Source: Jonesia quinghaiensis DSM 15701 (GTDB lineage Bacteria; Actinomycetota; Actinomycetes; Actinomycetales; Cellulomonadaceae). Taken from it: 64,000 nucleotides of DNA. The notes beneath the pieces are model-generated. The model ran no database searches and was not told the origin of the DNA. It was given only the letters and a program-made list of their open reading frames with translations. Below, piece after piece: positions 18,049-27,774 of the stretch (within the stretch, counting starts at the first letter, position 1; each line of letters starts with the position of its first letter). The translations under genes were made by a program, and so were the position numbers. The DNA is taken from assembly GCF_000423205.1 (NCBI RefSeq), contig NZ_KE383990.1:311230-375229 (forward strand), given 5' to 3'.

Positions 18049-20778
18049 TCAGTGTGGTAGTTGACGGCGCAGGCCGTCGTGGCGTCGGGCTGGTTGGATG
18101 TCGATGCGTGCGCTGAGTACTGCTGCTCCGTGGTGTGCGACAACGACGGGGTAGAGCTCGAGGGCGCTGATTTGGGGGTGGTGGTCGGCGAGGAGGGAGA
18201 GGCGTCCGAGGAGTTCTTCGATGGCGTTGGTGTCTGCAGTGGGCAGGCCTTTGTATCCGAAGAGGCGTGGGGCGGCTGCGATGGAGGTGACCATGGTGTG
18301 GGTGTCGCGGGTGGTCAGTGGGGCAATGCCGTAGCTGAGGTCGTCGAGGAGGTCGGTGGCGTCTCCGGAGAGGCCGAACGACACCACGGGCCCAAAGAGG
18401 TCGTCTTCGCTGGTGCGTAGGACGCACGCTACTCCGCTGGGTGCCATGCGTTGCACGGTGAATCCTGCGGTGAGGGCTTCGTGGGTTGTTCCGAGGTGGC
18501 GGGAGAGGTCGATGCTCATGTCGGCGAAGTCGGTGGCGAGTTCTTCTGGGGTGGAGATGTTGAGTCGCACTCCCCCGAGGTCGGCGCGGTGGCGTAGTGC
18601 TTCGACGGTGCTTTTGAGGGCGACGGGCCAGCCGAGGGTGTGGGCTGCGGCAATGGCGGATTCGGCGTCGTGGACGGTGATGGAGTCCCATAGGTCGATG
18701 CCGTATGCGGCGAGGATGTCTCGGGTGAGTTCTGGGGTGGCTGGGCCGTGTGGTGCCCCGGCGATGAGGTGTGCGGCTCGGTGGCGGTCGATGCCGTCGA
18801 AGTCGACGTGGGTTCCGTGGTCTTCTGTGACCCAGGTGGCGTAATCCAGGACGTTTCGCAGTACTTTGATGGCGTCTTCGGGGGTGGAGTATGCCGGGAT
18901 GGTGTGCTCGGCGCTGGTGAGGGCTGAGGTGAGGCCGTGGAGCCCAAACACGGAGGCAACTGTTGGTTTGTGGGAGCTGGCTGCTGCGGCGGCTATGGCG
19001 GCGAGGGTGGTGTGTGAGAGGTCCGCTGTGGTGGGGACGTGTGCGAAAACGACGATGTCGACGTCTGGTGCTGCGTAGATAGCGGCGACGGTGTTTTGTA
19101 CGTCGGCGGTTGGTGTGTTGTGGGTGATGATGCGGGTGTGGGTGATGGTTATTCCCGCGGACCAGGCTGCTTCGGCGGTGATTGCTGCGAGTGCTTCGGA
19201 TGAGGCGAGGATGGCGATGTTGTGACCGCCCGGTAGGGGTTGGGTCGCGAAGTATTGGAGGGTGTCGACCATTTCGTGGGTATTGGCGGTTCGGATGACT
19301 CCGCTTTGTTGGAACATGTGGTCGAGTGCTTTGCGTGGGGTTTGGGTGGTGCGTACTGCGTGGCCGCGTGGAACGATGTGGCCGCTTTGCCCGGCGATCA
19401 CGGCGACAACTGGTTTTTTGCGGGAGAGTCGGCGGGCGATACGGGCGTATTTTCTGGGGTTGCCGATTGATTCGAGGTACATTCCTACGGCTGTCGATGT
19501 GGTGTCGTCGTGCCAGTACTGCATGAGGTCGTTGCCGGAGATGTCTGCGCGGTTTCCTGCGGACAGGAACGTGGAGATCCCGAGGTCTCGCCGGGTGATG
19601 GTGGTCAGTAGTGTCACTGCCATGGCTCCTGATTGGCAGAACAGTCCGATGCTTCCGGGGCGTGGCAGGGTTGGTGCCAGAGAGGCGTTGAATGGTGGTG
19701 TGGCGGTGTGGGAGAACAGTCCGTAGCTTGCTGGCCCGACAATGCGTATGCCGGTGGCGTGCGCGGTACGGAGCATTTCGCGTTGCAGTGTGAGCCCGTG
19801 TTCCCCACCTTCAGCGAACCCGGAGCTGAGGAGGACCGCTGTGTGGATGCCTTTGGCGGCGAGCACACCAAGCAGCGGTGTGGTGGCGTGGTCGGCGACG
19901 GCGATCATGGCCAGGTCGAAGGTTGTGGTGTCGCGGCGGAACGCGTCGAGGTTGTGGTGGTGGACGAAGTTGTCACCGAGGCCGTGGCGTTGTTGTGCGT
20001 CACGGATGGTGACGGGGGTAAGGCCGACGATGTGGAGTTGTTGGCCGGTGACGCCGCACTGGGATCTGATGGCGGCTGTGGCTAGGCGTGTCTCTTCGGG
20101 GGTTGCTTCATCTGTTAGTGAGGCAACGAGAACGATGCGTTGGGGGGCGTAGAGGCGCGCCATGGATCGCGCTTCGGCACGGTATTCGCGTTCTGCCATG
20201 ACTTGGAGGGAACGCGCTGTGGGGTCGAGGTTGACGGAGACGGTGACGATTCCGTCGTCGACGTAGTGGTTGGATTGGTACCCAGCTTCGGTGAAGACGG
20301 AGAGCATTTTGCTGTTTTGTGGGAGCACTTCAGCGGTGAAGCGCCGTATTCCTACTTCTCGGGCTGCGTCTGCGATGTGTTCGAGGAGGACTGAACCCAG
20401 GCCTTTGCCTTGGAGTTGGTCTGAGATGTTGAAGGCGACTTCGGCTTCGTCGGCTTCGATGCGGTCAAACCGTGCGACGCCGATGATGCGTTCAGTGGTG
20501 GGTGCGGTGGAGTCTGTGATGGTGGCGATGATGGCTACTCGGTCGGTGTAGTCAACTTCGGTGAAGAGTGTCAGGTCGCGGTCGGAGAGTCGTTCGAGGT
20601 AGGCAAAGAACCTCATGTAGGTCGACTGTTGTGACTGGGCAGTGTGGAACTGCTGGAGTGCTTCGCGGTCTGTGGGGATGATGGGGCGAAGGTGCGCGGT
20701 TGTCCCGTCGCGTAGGACAACATCTGCTTCCCAGTGCTGCGGGTAGGCCTGGTGGAAGGTATCTTCACTGCTGCTCAC
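18049..20778 (-). CDS. GNAT acetyltransferase fused to NDP-forming acyl-CoA synthetase (Pat-like protein lysine acetyltransferase)
   Basis: A 909-residue fusion. Residues about 10-190 are a GNAT domain with acetyl-CoA motif LQGKGLGSVLLEHIADAA. Residues about 215-680 hold the CoA-binding and ligase-CoA domains (GLFCQSGAMA, FLSAGNRADIS), and the last 230 residues an ATP-grasp domain (GWPVALKSTVEALRHRADLGGV). In true NDP-forming synthetases a phospho-histidine sits in an SHTG motif; the matching place here reads GHAVRTTQT, so catalysis by this half is doubtful, as in Pat of Salmonella, a protein acetyltransferase. The GNAT half is N-terminal here. TAGTCT at 20785-20790 lies 6 nt before the GTG start and suggests a leaderless message. 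Confidence 0.88.
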   Translation of the reverse strand: MSSSEDTFHQAYPQHWEADVVLRDGTTAHLRPIIPTDREALQQFHTAQSQQSTYMRFFAYLERLSDRDLTLFTEVDYTDRVAIIATITDSTAPTTERIIGVARFDRIEADEAEVAFNISDQLQGKGLGSVLLEHIADAAREVGIRRFTAEVLPQNSKMLSVFTEAGYQSNHYVDDGIVTVSVNLDPTARSLQVMAEREYRAEARSMARLYAPQRIVLVASLTDEATPEETRLATAAIRSQCGVTGQQLHIVGLTPVTIRDAQQRHGLGDNFVHHHNLDAFRRDTTTFDLAMIAVADHATTPLLGVLAAKGIHTAVLLSSGFAEGGEHGLTLQREMLRTAHATGIRIVGPASYGLFSHTATPPFNASLAPTLPRPGSIGLFCQSGAMAVTLLTTITRRDLGISTFLSAGNRADISGNDLMQYWHDDTTSTAVGMYLESIGNPRKYARIARRLSRKKPVVAVIAGQSGHIVPRGHAVRTTQTPRKALDHMFQQSGVIRTANTHEMVDTLQYFATQPLPGGHNIAILASSEALAAITAEAAWSAGITITHTRIITHNTPTADVQNTVAAIYAAPDVDIVVFAHVPTTADLSHTTLAAIAAAAASSHKPTVASVFGLHGLTSALTSAEHTIPAYSTPEDAIKVLRNVLDYATWVTEDHGTHVDFDGIDRHRAAHLIAGAPHGPATPELTRDILAAYGIDLWDSITVHDAESAIAAAHTLGWPVALKSTVEALRHRADLGGVRLNISTPEELATDFADMSIDLSRHLGTTHEALTAGFTVQRMAPSGVACVLRTSEDDLFGPVVSFGLSGDATDLLDDLSYGIAPLTTRDTHTMVTSIAAAPRLFGYKGLPTADTNAIEELLGRLSLLADHHPQISALELYPVVVAHHGAAVLSARIDIQPARRHDGLRRQLPH

Positions 20779-20784
20779 ACCTTA

Positions 20785-20790
20785 AGACTA
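20785..20790 (-). promoter_or_regulatory. Candidate -10 for leaderless acyl-CoA synthetase/GNAT transcript
   Basis: TAGTCT on the minus strand, 6 nt (TAAGGT) before the GTG. The AAGG in the spacer is too close to the GTG to be a normal ribosome binding site. Confidence 0.4.
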
Positions 20791-20915
20791 CGGCGTGTAG
20801 TGCGTGTCCTTGAGGGGTATTGTCCCCCGTTTGCGCTGGCGTGTCTGGTGGTGGCCGTATGCTAGGTGACGTTGTCTGCCTTTACCCAGTTAAGTTGTTA
20901 GGAGCGCATGCCCTC

Positions 20916-23387
20916 ATGGCGCGTAGGTCAGCTGTCTCTTCTGCCGAGCCAATCGCGGAGCGCATCATTGATGTTGATGTCGCCCAAGAGATGGAGACAT
21001 CCTTTCTGGAGTATGCCTACTCGGTGATTTATGCCCGAGCCTTACCCGATGCGCGCGATGGTTTGAAACCTGTGCAACGGCGCATCCTTTTTCAGATGGC
21101 TGATATGGGATTGCGCCCTGATCGGGGGCATGTGAAGTGTTCGCGTGTTGTTGGCGAGGTGATGGGTAAGCTCCACCCGCATGGTGATAGTGCAATTTAC
21201 GATGCACTGGTGAGGTTGGCTCAACCGTTTTCGTTGCGTTTGCCACTCGTTGACGGGCACGGGAACTTTGGTTCGTTGGATGATGGGCCAGCAGCTTCTC
21301 GGTACACCGAAGCTCGCCTTGCGTCGTCTGCTTTGGCGATGACAGCTGACTTGTCGGAGAACGTTGTGGATTTCATCCCCAACTATGACAACAAGTTGAC
21401 CCAACCTGAGGTTCTGCCTGCTGCGATTCCTAACCTTTTAGTGAATGGGGCATCGGGAATTGCTGTGGGTATGGCAACGAACTTGGCGCCGCATAACCTT
21501 GTTGAAGTAGTGTCAGCGGCACGCCACCTTCTTGCGCACCCTGATGCCACTCTCGAAGAACTCATGCGGTTTGTGCCTGGACCTGACCTCCCCTCTGGTG
21601 GGCGTGTTGTCGGGCTTGATGGTGTGCGTGACGCTTACCGCACAGGCAGGGGTAGTTTCCGTACTCGCGCGACCGCCACCGTTGAGAACGTCACAGCCCG
21701 ACGTAAGGGCATTGTGGTGACTGAGTTACCGTATTTGGTCGGCCCTGAGAAGGTCATCGAGAAGATTAAAGAGGGTGTCACTGCGAAGAAGCTCTCTGGC
21801 ATTGCCACTGTCACAGACCTCACGGACCGTGCACATGGGTTGAAACTTGTTATCGAGATCAAGACCGGTTTCAACCCAGAGGCTGTCCTTGAAGCGCTGT
21901 ACCGTTACACCCCCCTTGAAGAGTCTTTTGGGATCAATAACGTTGCCCTCGTTGATGGGCAACCACGCACTCTTGGCCTCAAAGAGATGCTGCAGGTCTG
22001 GGTTGACCACCGTGTCACTGTCATTAAGCGTCGTAGTGAACACCGCCTCGCTAAGCGGCGTGAACGACAGCATCTAGTCCTTGGGCTTTTGCGCGCGATT
22101 GTGGACATTGATGAAGTCATCGACGTGATTCGTTCGTCGGATGATTCTGAAACCGCGCGCACTCGGTTAATGTCTGTGTTTGACCTGACACACGTTCAAG
22201 CTGAGTACATTCTCGAACTGCGTTTGCGCAGGCTCACGAAGTTCTCTCGCCTGGAATTAGAGAAAGAAAATGAGGAGCTCACCGCGCAAATCGCTGAACT
22301 AGAGGCGATTCTGGGCGATGTGAAGCAACTCCACAAAGTTGTTGCTCAAGAAATGACAGCGGTGTCAAAAACTTATGGCACCCCGCGGCGAACTGTGTTG
22401 CTTGACTCTGACGGCTCAGAATCCCAATCAGCAGTAGGTACCGTCGCAGCCAAACGCGGCAGTGCAGGTTTGGGCGTTTCACTGGAAATCGCTGATACCC
22501 CTTGCTGGGTGATGCTTGGAGCAGGCGGGCGTGTCGCGCGCACAACTGATGATCAAGAGCCTGTGCGCGGTGACGAGCGGAGCGCCCACGACATTGTGCG
22601 CTCCATTGTCCCTGGAACTGTGCGTGGGCACGTGGGTGTTGTCACCTCAGCGGGGCGAATCATCAAACTCAGCGTTGTTGAATTACCCTCACTGCCCGGT
22701 TCGCAAGGGGGCGTGTCACTGGCTGGTGGTGTAGACATTGGCGAAATTGTGCATTGTGAACCTGGCGAACAGGTCATCGCGTTGGTATCACTATCCCCCA
22801 CCGCTGAGCCCATCACACTTGGCACAGCATCAGGAACCGTCAAACGGGTTACCCCAGGTGAGGCGCCTAAGGGAGATGCTTTCGACATCATCACACTGAA
22901 AGATGGGGACACTGTCATTGGGGCGGGCCACGCCCCCGACTCGAGCGACTTAGTGTTTGTCACCTCACAGGCGACACTATTACGGTTCGAGGCGTCAACT
23001 GTGCGCCCACAAGGACGCCCAGCAGGTGGCATGGCCGGTATTAAACTGCCAGCCGGCGCACGCGCGGTGAGTTTCTCCATTATCCCCGCAGACAGCGACG
23101 CTCGGGTTGTCACCATTGCTGGTTCATCTGGGGCTCTTGATGGCACCGAAGCGGCAAGTATCAAGGTCTCCCCCTTTGACCTCTACCCGCGCAAAGGGCG
23201 AGCAACAGCTGGCGTTCGCGCTCATCGGTTCCTCAAAGGCGAAGACACACTCACCCAAGCGTGCGTGTCACAGGTTCCTGTGAAAGCGGCAGATACTTCC
23301 GGGAAGCCGTGCGCGTTGCCTGAGGATGATCAGCGACGAGACGGATCCGGAACACCGTTAACGCACACCATCACGTTCCTCGGGTGA
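20916..23387 (+). CDS. parC: DNA topoisomerase IV subunit A (GyrA/ParC family)
   Basis: An 823-residue type IIA topoisomerase breakage-reunion subunit. It shows [20 protein letters not shown], the quinolone-region [20 protein letters not shown], and the catalytic tyrosine in [10 protein letters not shown] (Tyr about 130). A coiled coil (about residues 415-480) and beta-pinwheel repeats follow. It lacks the GyrA box (QRRGGKG), and the ParE-type subunit is encoded about 10 kb away, so topoisomerase IV is favoured over gyrase. The ATG at 20916 follows AGGAG; an in-frame start 96 nt upstream was rejected because the family starts near MARR. Confidence 0.93.
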   Translation: MARRSAVSSAEPIAERIIDVDVAQEMETSFLEYAYSVIYARALPDARDGLKPVQRRILFQMADMGLRPDRGHVKCSRVVGEVMGKLHPHGDSAIYDALVRLAQPFSLRLPLVDGHGNFGSLDDGPAASRYTEARLASSALAMTADLSENVVDFIPNYDNKLTQPEVLPAAIPNLLVNGASGIAVGMATNLAPHNLVEVVSAARHLLAHPDATLEELMRFVPGPDLPSGGRVVGLDGVRDAYRTGRGSFRTRATATVENVTARRKGIVVTELPYLVGPEKVIEKIKEGVTAKKLSGIATVTDLTDRAHGLKLVIEIKTGFNPEAVLEALYRYTPLEESFGINNVALVDGQPRTLGLKEMLQVWVDHRVTVIKRRSEHRLAKRRERQHLVLGLLRAIVDIDEVIDVIRSSDDSETARTRLMSVFDLTHVQAEYILELRLRRLTKFSRLELEKENEELTAQIAELEAILGDVKQLHKVVAQEMTAVSKTYGTPRRTVLLDSDGSESQSAVGTVAAKRGSAGLGVSLEIADTPCWVMLGAGGRVARTTDDQEPVRGDERSAHDIVRSIVPGTVRGHVGVVTSAGRIIKLSVVELPSLPGSQGGVSLAGGVDIGEIVHCEPGEQVIALVSLSPTAEPITLGTASGTVKRVTPGEAPKGDAFDIITLKDGDTVIGAGHAPDSSDLVFVTSQATLLRFEASTVRPQGRPAGGMAGIKLPAGARAVSFSIIPADSDARVVTIAGSSGALDGTEAASIKVSPFDLYPRKGRATAGVRAHRFLKGEDTLTQACVSQVPVKAADTSGKPCALPEDDQRRDGSGTPLTHTITFLG

Positions 23388-23447
23388 CTTTTTCCATACG
23401 GTGAAACCAACCAGTCCACGAGGCGGGCAGTGACCTAGACTGCAAAC

Positions 23448-26400
23448 ATGCTCACTGCACGCGCTGCCCGCCTTCGTGACGCCCTCGCTACCCGTGTGGT
23501 AGTTGCTGATGGTGCTATGGGCACCATGCTCCAAGAAGCCAACCTCACGCTCGACGACTTTCAAGGGCTTGAGGGGTGTAACGAGATCCTTAACGTTACT
23601 GTGCCCGACGTCATTGAACGAGTCCACGATGCTTACTTCACCGTGGGTGTGGACTGCGTGGAATCCAATACCTTTGGCGCTAACTGGTCCAACCTCTCTG
23701 ACTACGAGATTGACGACCATATCTACGAATTGGCATTCGCTGGTGCAGCAATCGCGCGCCGCAGCGCGGACAAGGCAGCGACACACCGTGGGCACGATGC
23801 GTGGGTTCTAGGGTCCATGGGGCCAGGCACAAAACTTCCAAGTTTGGGCCACACCACGTACGCCCACCTGAAAGACACTTTCACCCAGCAGGCACTAGGG
23901 CTCCTCGACGCGGGTGCAGATGCATTCCTCATCGAAACAGCTCAAGACATCCTCCAAGCTAAAGCCGCAATCAATGCCTGCAAAGAGGCGATGGACCGCA
24001 CTGGGGTGCGCATCCTCATTATGGTCTCAGTCACCGTGGAAACCACAGGAACCATGCTGATGGGGTCCGAAATCGGTGCAGCACTCACGGCACTGTCCGC
24101 GCTTGGTGTCGATTCCATTGGATTGAACTGTGCCACCGGCCCAGCAGAAATGTCGGAACATTTGAGGCATCTGGCAAAGCACTGCGCGGTGCCTGTCACC
24201 TGCATGCCCAACGCTGGATTGCCCGTTCTTGGCGCGCACGGTGCCGAATACCCGTTGAACCCCACAGAACTAGCGGCAGCACATCGACAGTTCATTAAAG
24301 AGTTTGGTTTGAGCTTGGTGGGAGGATGTTGCGGTACAACACCTGAGCACCTCAAAGCAGTGGTCGACGCAGTTCGTGATCTCGCCCCACAACCACGCCG
24401 TATCACTGCTGAACATGGGGTTGCTTCGCTGTACACCCACACGGACTTTCACCAAGATGCCTCATTCTTGGCCATTGGTGAGCGTACCAACGCCAACGGT
24501 TCAAAAGCTTTCCGGGATGCAATGCTCGCCGGGAACTGGGACGAATGTGTAGCTATCGCCCGCGACCAAACCCGTGACGGCGCCCATGTCCTTGATGTGT
24601 GTGTTGACTATGTGGGCCGCGACGGCGCAGCCGATGCCCGCGACGTTGTCTCTCGGCTCGCCTCAGCATCAACGTTGCCGCTCATGGTTGACTCCACCGA
24701 ACCAGAAGTCATCAAAACTGCCCTCGAACTCATCGGTGGGCGCCCCATCGTGAACTCGGTGAACTTCGAAGACGGTGACGGACCCCAATCACGCTACGCA
24801 CGCATCATGCCCCTCGTCAAAGAACACGGCGCGGCAGTTGTTGCCCTCACCATCGATGAAGAAGGTCAAGCCCGCACAAGCGACCATAAAGTTGCCATCG
24901 CTACCCGACTCGTTGACGATCTCACCACGACCTGGGGCATGAGCGTGCACGACATCATCGTTGATGCACTGACTTTCCCCATCGCCACAGGCCAAGAAGA
25001 AACCCGGCGTGACGCCATAGAAACCCTTCAAGCGATTAGGGACATCACCACAACCTTCCCAGGCATCCACACCACCCTAGGGGTGTCCAACGTGTCGTTC
25101 GGGCTGAAACCCGCAGCACGCCACGTCCTCAATTCAGTTTTCCTCCACGAAGCCATCGACGCTGGGCTTGACTCAGCTATCGTGCACGCAGCGAAAATCG
25201 TTCCACTGGCCCGTATCCCCGAAGAACAACGCCAAGCAGCACTCGACCTCATTTGGGACCGCCGCGTCTATGACGAGAACGGCGACCTCACCCATGACCC
25301 GCTGTCACATTTCCTCGAGATTTTCTCCGGCGTCGATGCCACCTCAGTCTCACGCAATCGAGCTGAAGAACTCGCATCTCTGCCCCTGACCGAGCGCCTG
25401 CAACGCAGGATCATCGACGGTGAACACAAGGGACTAGACACCGACCTCGCTGAAGCCATGGCCACCGGTCTTGATCCCCTCACGATCATCAACGACCACC
25501 TTCTTGCCGGGATGAAAATCGTTGGAGAACTGTTCGGCGCTGGGGAAATGCAACTGCCCTTTGTCCTGCAATCCGCGGAAACCATGAAAACAGCGGTGGC
25601 ATGGCTTGAGCCTCACATGGAACGCAGCGATGCCAGCGGCAAGGGAACAATAGTTCTGGCCACAGTCCGCGGCGACGTGCATGACATTGGGAAAAACCTC
25701 GTCGACATCATCTTGACCAACAACGGATACAACGTCATCAACATCGGTATCAAACAATCCATTACCGCAATGATCGACGCCGCTGAGCAGCACAATGCCG
25801 ATGTCATCGGTATGTCGGGTTTACTGGTGAAATCGACCGTGGTCATGAAAGAGAACCTCGAAGAACTCAACGCTCGTGGGCTGGCTCACCGGTACCCGAT
25901 CCTGTTGGGCGGTGCCGCGCTCACGCGTGTTTATGTTGAAGATGATCTTGCTGATATTTACCACGGTGAAGTGCGCTACGGACGAGATGCATTTGAAGCG
26001 CTGCGCCTCATGGAACCGCTAGTAAAAATAGCCCGCGGGGCAGCCCCAGACAGCGTGAATCTGCCCGCCCTGAAAAAACGACGCCACAATGTTGTCACCC
26101 CCACCCAAGTAGATGAATCGGACCTCCCGGCACGGTCAGATGTTGCTTCTGACAACGACATCCCCACCCCACCGTTTTGGGGTACACGGGTGGTGAAAGG
26201 CATCGCACTTGCGGACTATGCTGCGTTCCTCGATGAACGCGCCACCTTCATGGGACAGTGGGGGCTTAAACCCACCCGCTCCGGTGAAGGCCTCAGCTAC
26301 GACGAACTTGTCGAAACCCAAGGTCGACCACGGTTACGGTCTTGGCTAGAACGCATCACGACACAAGACATGTTCGACCCCACAGTGCTGTACGGCTACT

Positions 26401-26993
26401 TCCCGGTGTATTCCGAAGGTAATGATGTGGTGTTACTTCACCATGAAGGCCCTGACGGCGGTTCCGGCGGTGAACCAATGACTGAACGAATGCGCTTCAC
26501 GTTCCCTCGGCAACGCCGTGACCGCCACCTGTGCCTCGCCGACTTTGTGAAACCTCGTGAACAATTCGAAGCAACTGGGACACCCGACGTCCTCCCCATT
26601 CAACTAGTAACCATCGGCGCCCACGTGCAACCCCACACTGCCCTGATGTACGCCAACAATCAGTACCGGGACTACCTTGAACTTCATGGTTTATCCGTAC
26701 AGATGACTGAAGCACTCGCTGAATTCTGGCATGCTCGGGTGCGCGAGGAACTCGGGTTCGCAGATGAAGAACCACAATCACTCGATGGATTCTTCAAACT
26801 CGACTACCGTGGCGCACGATTTTCTCTCGGCTACCCAGCGTGCCCTGACATGGAAGACCGAAAGAAAGTTGTCCGGCTGCTTCGTGCCCGTGACCACGGA
26901 GTGGAACTCAGTGAGGAGCTGCAGTTGGCCCCGGAACAGTCAACGGATGCGTTTGTGTTCCACCACCCACAAGCGAAGTACTTCTCCGTGTAA
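23448..26993 (+). CDS. metH: Cobalamin-dependent methionine synthase
   Basis: A 1181-residue cytoplasmic enzyme that moves methyl from 5-methyltetrahydrofolate to homocysteine via methylcobalamin. The order is the usual one: homocysteine domain (about 1-320) with zinc cysteine motif GGCCGTTP (about 291-298), pterin-binding domain (about 335-600, with FLAIGERTNANGSKAF), the cap and B12 domain with lower-ligand motif GDVHDIGKNLVD (His about 745), and the C-terminal reactivation domain. It is full length for actinobacteria. Its last 86 nt overlap the end of the convergent ECF S-component gene, so the B12-using enzyme directly abuts a probable B12 import operon. No cobalamin riboswitch was seen in the 60 bp before it. 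Confidence 0.97.
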   Translation: MLTARAARLRDALATRVVVADGAMGTMLQEANLTLDDFQGLEGCNEILNVTVPDVIERVHDAYFTVGVDCVESNTFGANWSNLSDYEIDDHIYELAFAGAAIARRSADKAATHRGHDAWVLGSMGPGTKLPSLGHTTYAHLKDTFTQQALGLLDAGADAFLIETAQDILQAKAAINACKEAMDRTGVRILIMVSVTVETTGTMLMGSEIGAALTALSALGVDSIGLNCATGPAEMSEHLRHLAKHCAVPVTCMPNAGLPVLGAHGAEYPLNPTELAAAHRQFIKEFGLSLVGGCCGTTPEHLKAVVDAVRDLAPQPRRITAEHGVASLYTHTDFHQDASFLAIGERTNANGSKAFRDAMLAGNWDECVAIARDQTRDGAHVLDVCVDYVGRDGAADARDVVSRLASASTLPLMVDSTEPEVIKTALELIGGRPIVNSVNFEDGDGPQSRYARIMPLVKEHGAAVVALTIDEEGQARTSDHKVAIATRLVDDLTTTWGMSVHDIIVDALTFPIATGQEETRRDAIETLQAIRDITTTFPGIHTTLGVSNVSFGLKPAARHVLNSVFLHEAIDAGLDSAIVHAAKIVPLARIPEEQRQAALDLIWDRRVYDENGDLTHDPLSHFLEIFSGVDATSVSRNRAEELASLPLTERLQRRIIDGEHKGLDTDLAEAMATGLDPLTIINDHLLAGMKIVGELFGAGEMQLPFVLQSAETMKTAVAWLEPHMERSDASGKGTIVLATVRGDVHDIGKNLVDIILTNNGYNVINIGIKQSITAMIDAAEQHNADVIGMSGLLVKSTVVMKENLEELNARGLAHRYPILLGGAALTRVYVEDDLADIYHGEVRYGRDAFEALRLMEPLVKIARGAAPDSVNLPALKKRRHNVVTPTQVDESDLPARSDVASDNDIPTPPFWGTRVVKGIALADYAAFLDERATFMGQWGLKPTRSGEGLSYDELVETQGRPRLRSWLERITTQDMFDPTVLYGYFPVYSEGNDVVLLHHEGPDGGSGGEPMTERMRFTFPRQRRDRHLCLADFVKPREQFEATGTPDVLPIQLVTIGAHVQPHTALMYANNQYRDYLELHGLSVQMTEALAEFWHARVREELGFADEEPQSLDGFFKLDYRGARFSLGYPACPDMEDRKKVVRLLRARDHGVELSEELQLAPEQSTDAFVFHHPQAKYFSV

Positions 26994-27774
26994 GACGATG
27001 ACCCAACATGCCAGTCACCGCTGGCCCAACCACGGCCACGAGAACACTATTTGTCACTGCCCGAACTGAATCCCACGTCGCAGTCGAGGTGACCAACGTG
27101 TAGGTGACATAGCTGGAAATCCGCTCACGCACGGAATGCTCTGGGTTGTAAGCCACTGCGCTCGTCGTATCTACCACGAAGGGCCAGAACCACAGGTTCA
27201 TGGCAGCTCCGAAGGCGTAACACGCCACAACCGTGTATCCGGTCAACACCCACCGCGTGGATTGACGCATCACATGGTGGGGTTCTCGTGCCAGCGCTGC
27301 GTGGCGCCTGGCTCGGTCACCGAGGGCCCCGGCGCCACATGCTACCCACCCGCACCCCAGCATTTGGAACGCCAACCACGGGCCGACTCCCCCAGTGACC
27401 AAAGCCGAAACCGCAATGGATAGCACTCCCAAGACGAAACCGAGGTGAGCTCCTGCGGCATAACCAGAAACGATCAGCACAAAAAAGGCGATCTCCATCC
27501 CATACGTTCCGGCGCTGAGTAGACGGGCCATGCTGACACCAATGGCAAGCACCGCAACGTGGGCAATAGTTCGTGGCTCCGCTAAAGGATTGAACACCAG
27601 TGCTGCTGCAACAAATGCCACCAGAGGCATCAACACCATCACCGCCCATGGTGGCTCGGTTAACGCCCCAGCAGCCCATGATGCGGTGAACGGCCACAGC
27701 GCCGAAGCGCACGTAGCTACCCCTGCCAACCACAACGCACCCCTCTGCCACCGCAGTTCAGTAGTCGCCATCAC
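26908..27774 (-). CDS. ECF transporter S component (probable cobalamin-specific)
   Basis: A 288-residue membrane protein with about six hydrophobic spans between residues 10 and 255. It has the size and helix pattern of ECF substrate-binding (S) subunits, and is encoded with an ECF ATPase and T component. Neighbouring transcobalamin-like genes and convergent metH point to cobalamin as substrate (inference). The GTG at 27774 overlaps the ATPase stop as GTGA; an ATG at 27771 is the immediate alternative. The last 29 codons overlap metH on the opposite strand; the C-terminus there (GGGTQTHPLTVPGP) is polar and probably cytoplasmic. Confidence 0.75.
   Translation of the reverse strand: MMATTELRWQRGALWLAGVATCASALWPFTASWAAGALTEPPWAVMVLMPLVAFVAAALVFNPLAEPRTIAHVAVLAIGVSMARLLSAGTYGMEIAFFVLIVSGYAAGAHLGFVLGVLSIAVSALVTGGVGPWLAFQMLGCGWVACGAGALGDRARRHAALAREPHHVMRQSTRWVLTGYTVVACYAFGAAMNLWFWPFVVDTTSAVAYNPEHSVRERISSYVTYTLVTSTATWDSVRAVTNSVLVAVVGPAVTGMLGHRLTRRSTSLVGGGTQTHPLTVPGPTAAPH

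Noticed and set aside
17414-18691. A 425-codon open frame extending DUF5998 upstream
   Set aside because: The extra 226 codons run antisense through the conserved ATP-grasp end of the GNAT-synthetase gene and give a His/Arg/Pro-rich sequence without homology. The true start is the GTG at 18013.
20820-20915. N-terminal extension of ParC
   Set aside because: Conservation begins at [12 protein letters not shown], and an AGGAG precedes that ATG.
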